NCBI RefSeq assembly: GCF_013385985.1
Contig: NZ_JACAOY010000012.1
Location: forward strand, 412,064-476,063
Length of the DNA stretch: 64,000 nt
Reading direction: 5' to 3'
DNA from: Pseudomonas sp. B6002
Lineage (GTDB): Bacteria > Pseudomonadota > Gammaproteobacteria > Pseudomonadales > Pseudomonadaceae
The notes beneath the pieces were generated by a model. It did no database searches. It saw only the letters and a program-made list of their open reading frames with translations, and had not been told where the DNA came from. The number at the start of each line of letters is the position of its first letter. Position 1 is the stretch's first letter. Position numbers and translations under genes: made by a program. Below, in pieces: positions 63,740 through 64,000 of this stretch.

Positions 63740-64000
63740 TGAAGCGCGGTCCCACAGGGAATGCTCATTCCAGCCTGTAAAACACCCCGCCGTCACCACC
63801 CGAATATCCCCGCGCGAGTCAGACCCTTCTGAATTTCCCCCTGCTCGCCGTTTAGCCCCGTGCCGCCATTGACGCTCCCCGGCCAACCCTCTTATCTAGG
63901 GCCTAGAGGATTGGATCCTATCCCGGCTACTCACTGAATCGTTCCCTTTCGGCCCCCTTGCGCACCCGCGCCAACGGTTCGGAACGATTGCTGCTGGCTG
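63740..64000. other. Right-edge intergenic region
   Basis: I see no gene in these last 261 bases. A 13-base palindrome TCTAGGGCCTAGA (63895-63907) and GGATCC nearby (63914-63919) stand out, possibly part of the promoter region of a gene beyond the window. Confidence 0.4.

Noticed and set aside
1-64000. tRNA, rRNA or tmRNA genes and insertion sequences
   Set aside because: I looked for tRNA-like CCA-ended cloverleaf sequences, rRNA motifs and transposase frames and saw none; a covariance-model search would be needed to be certain.

Overview
The window is chromosomal DNA of a Pseudomonas of the fluorescens group. This is inferred from the GC-rich coding style, about fifteen fluorescens-type REP/REPIN hairpins between genes, and a gene order that matches from memory the P. 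aeruginosa rml-dctBD and cysQ-nudE-yrfG-lysM-fdhD-pckA-hslO-hslR-rimK-envZ/ompR-tex-gshA region. I see no rRNA, tRNA, CRISPR array, IS element or integrase.

Left edge (1-1830). This is the only clearly accessory DNA. It is AT-rich and carries, on the minus strand and cut by the window edge, the N-terminal 294 residues of an AvcD/DcdV-type anti-phage dCTP deaminase: a P-loop kinase-like domain followed by the beginning of a deoxycytidylate deaminase domain. Its 5' side is about 700 bases with no convincing gene, which is where AvcID systems encode their RNA antitoxin AvcI. A DUF3077-type small gene with two frameshifts lies at the inner border.

1.9-13.4 kb. A membrane protein; an AraC-type regulator facing an SDR-tautomerase pair whose SDR lacks the catalytic Tyr; a small Cys/Gly-rich peptide; an OprD-type porin with a promoter plus intrinsic terminator in its leader; a Fur-box-preceded TonB receptor; agmatine deiminase; and a 967-residue kinase / M23-like / class III aminotransferase fusion.

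13.5-31.1 kb. dTDP-rhamnose synthesis (rfbBACD); the DctB/DctD two-component pair without the dctPQM transporter; thioesterase; cysQ and nudE; yrfG; a BON-LysM protein; a LysR-fdhD-molybdopterin oxidoreductase module; a glycine-zipper envelope protein; thioesterase and recQ.

31.4-46.8 kb. A secreted DUF2135-TPR protein, a membrane-DUF1493 fusion, an EamA transporter, pckA, hslO, hslR, rimB-rimK, envZ/ompR (amgSR), tex, a PaaI-like thioesterase and gshA.

46.9-64 kb. Taurine uptake and desulfonation (tauABCD), a tandem 148-bp REPIN array, an aldo/keto reductase, a second OprD-type porin, a LysR regulator facing two SDR genes, a BCCT betaine/choline transporter, then a cysteine/cystine cluster (epsC, dcyD, tcyJLN). 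Sulfur metabolism recurs across the window (cysQ, gshA, tau, eps/dcy/tcy), and both tauA and tcyJ have AT-rich upstream boxes that could be CysB-type sites.

Many apparent long open frames opposite these genes are GC-rich shadow frames and were left out. Functions rest on family motifs read by eye; no database search was possible.
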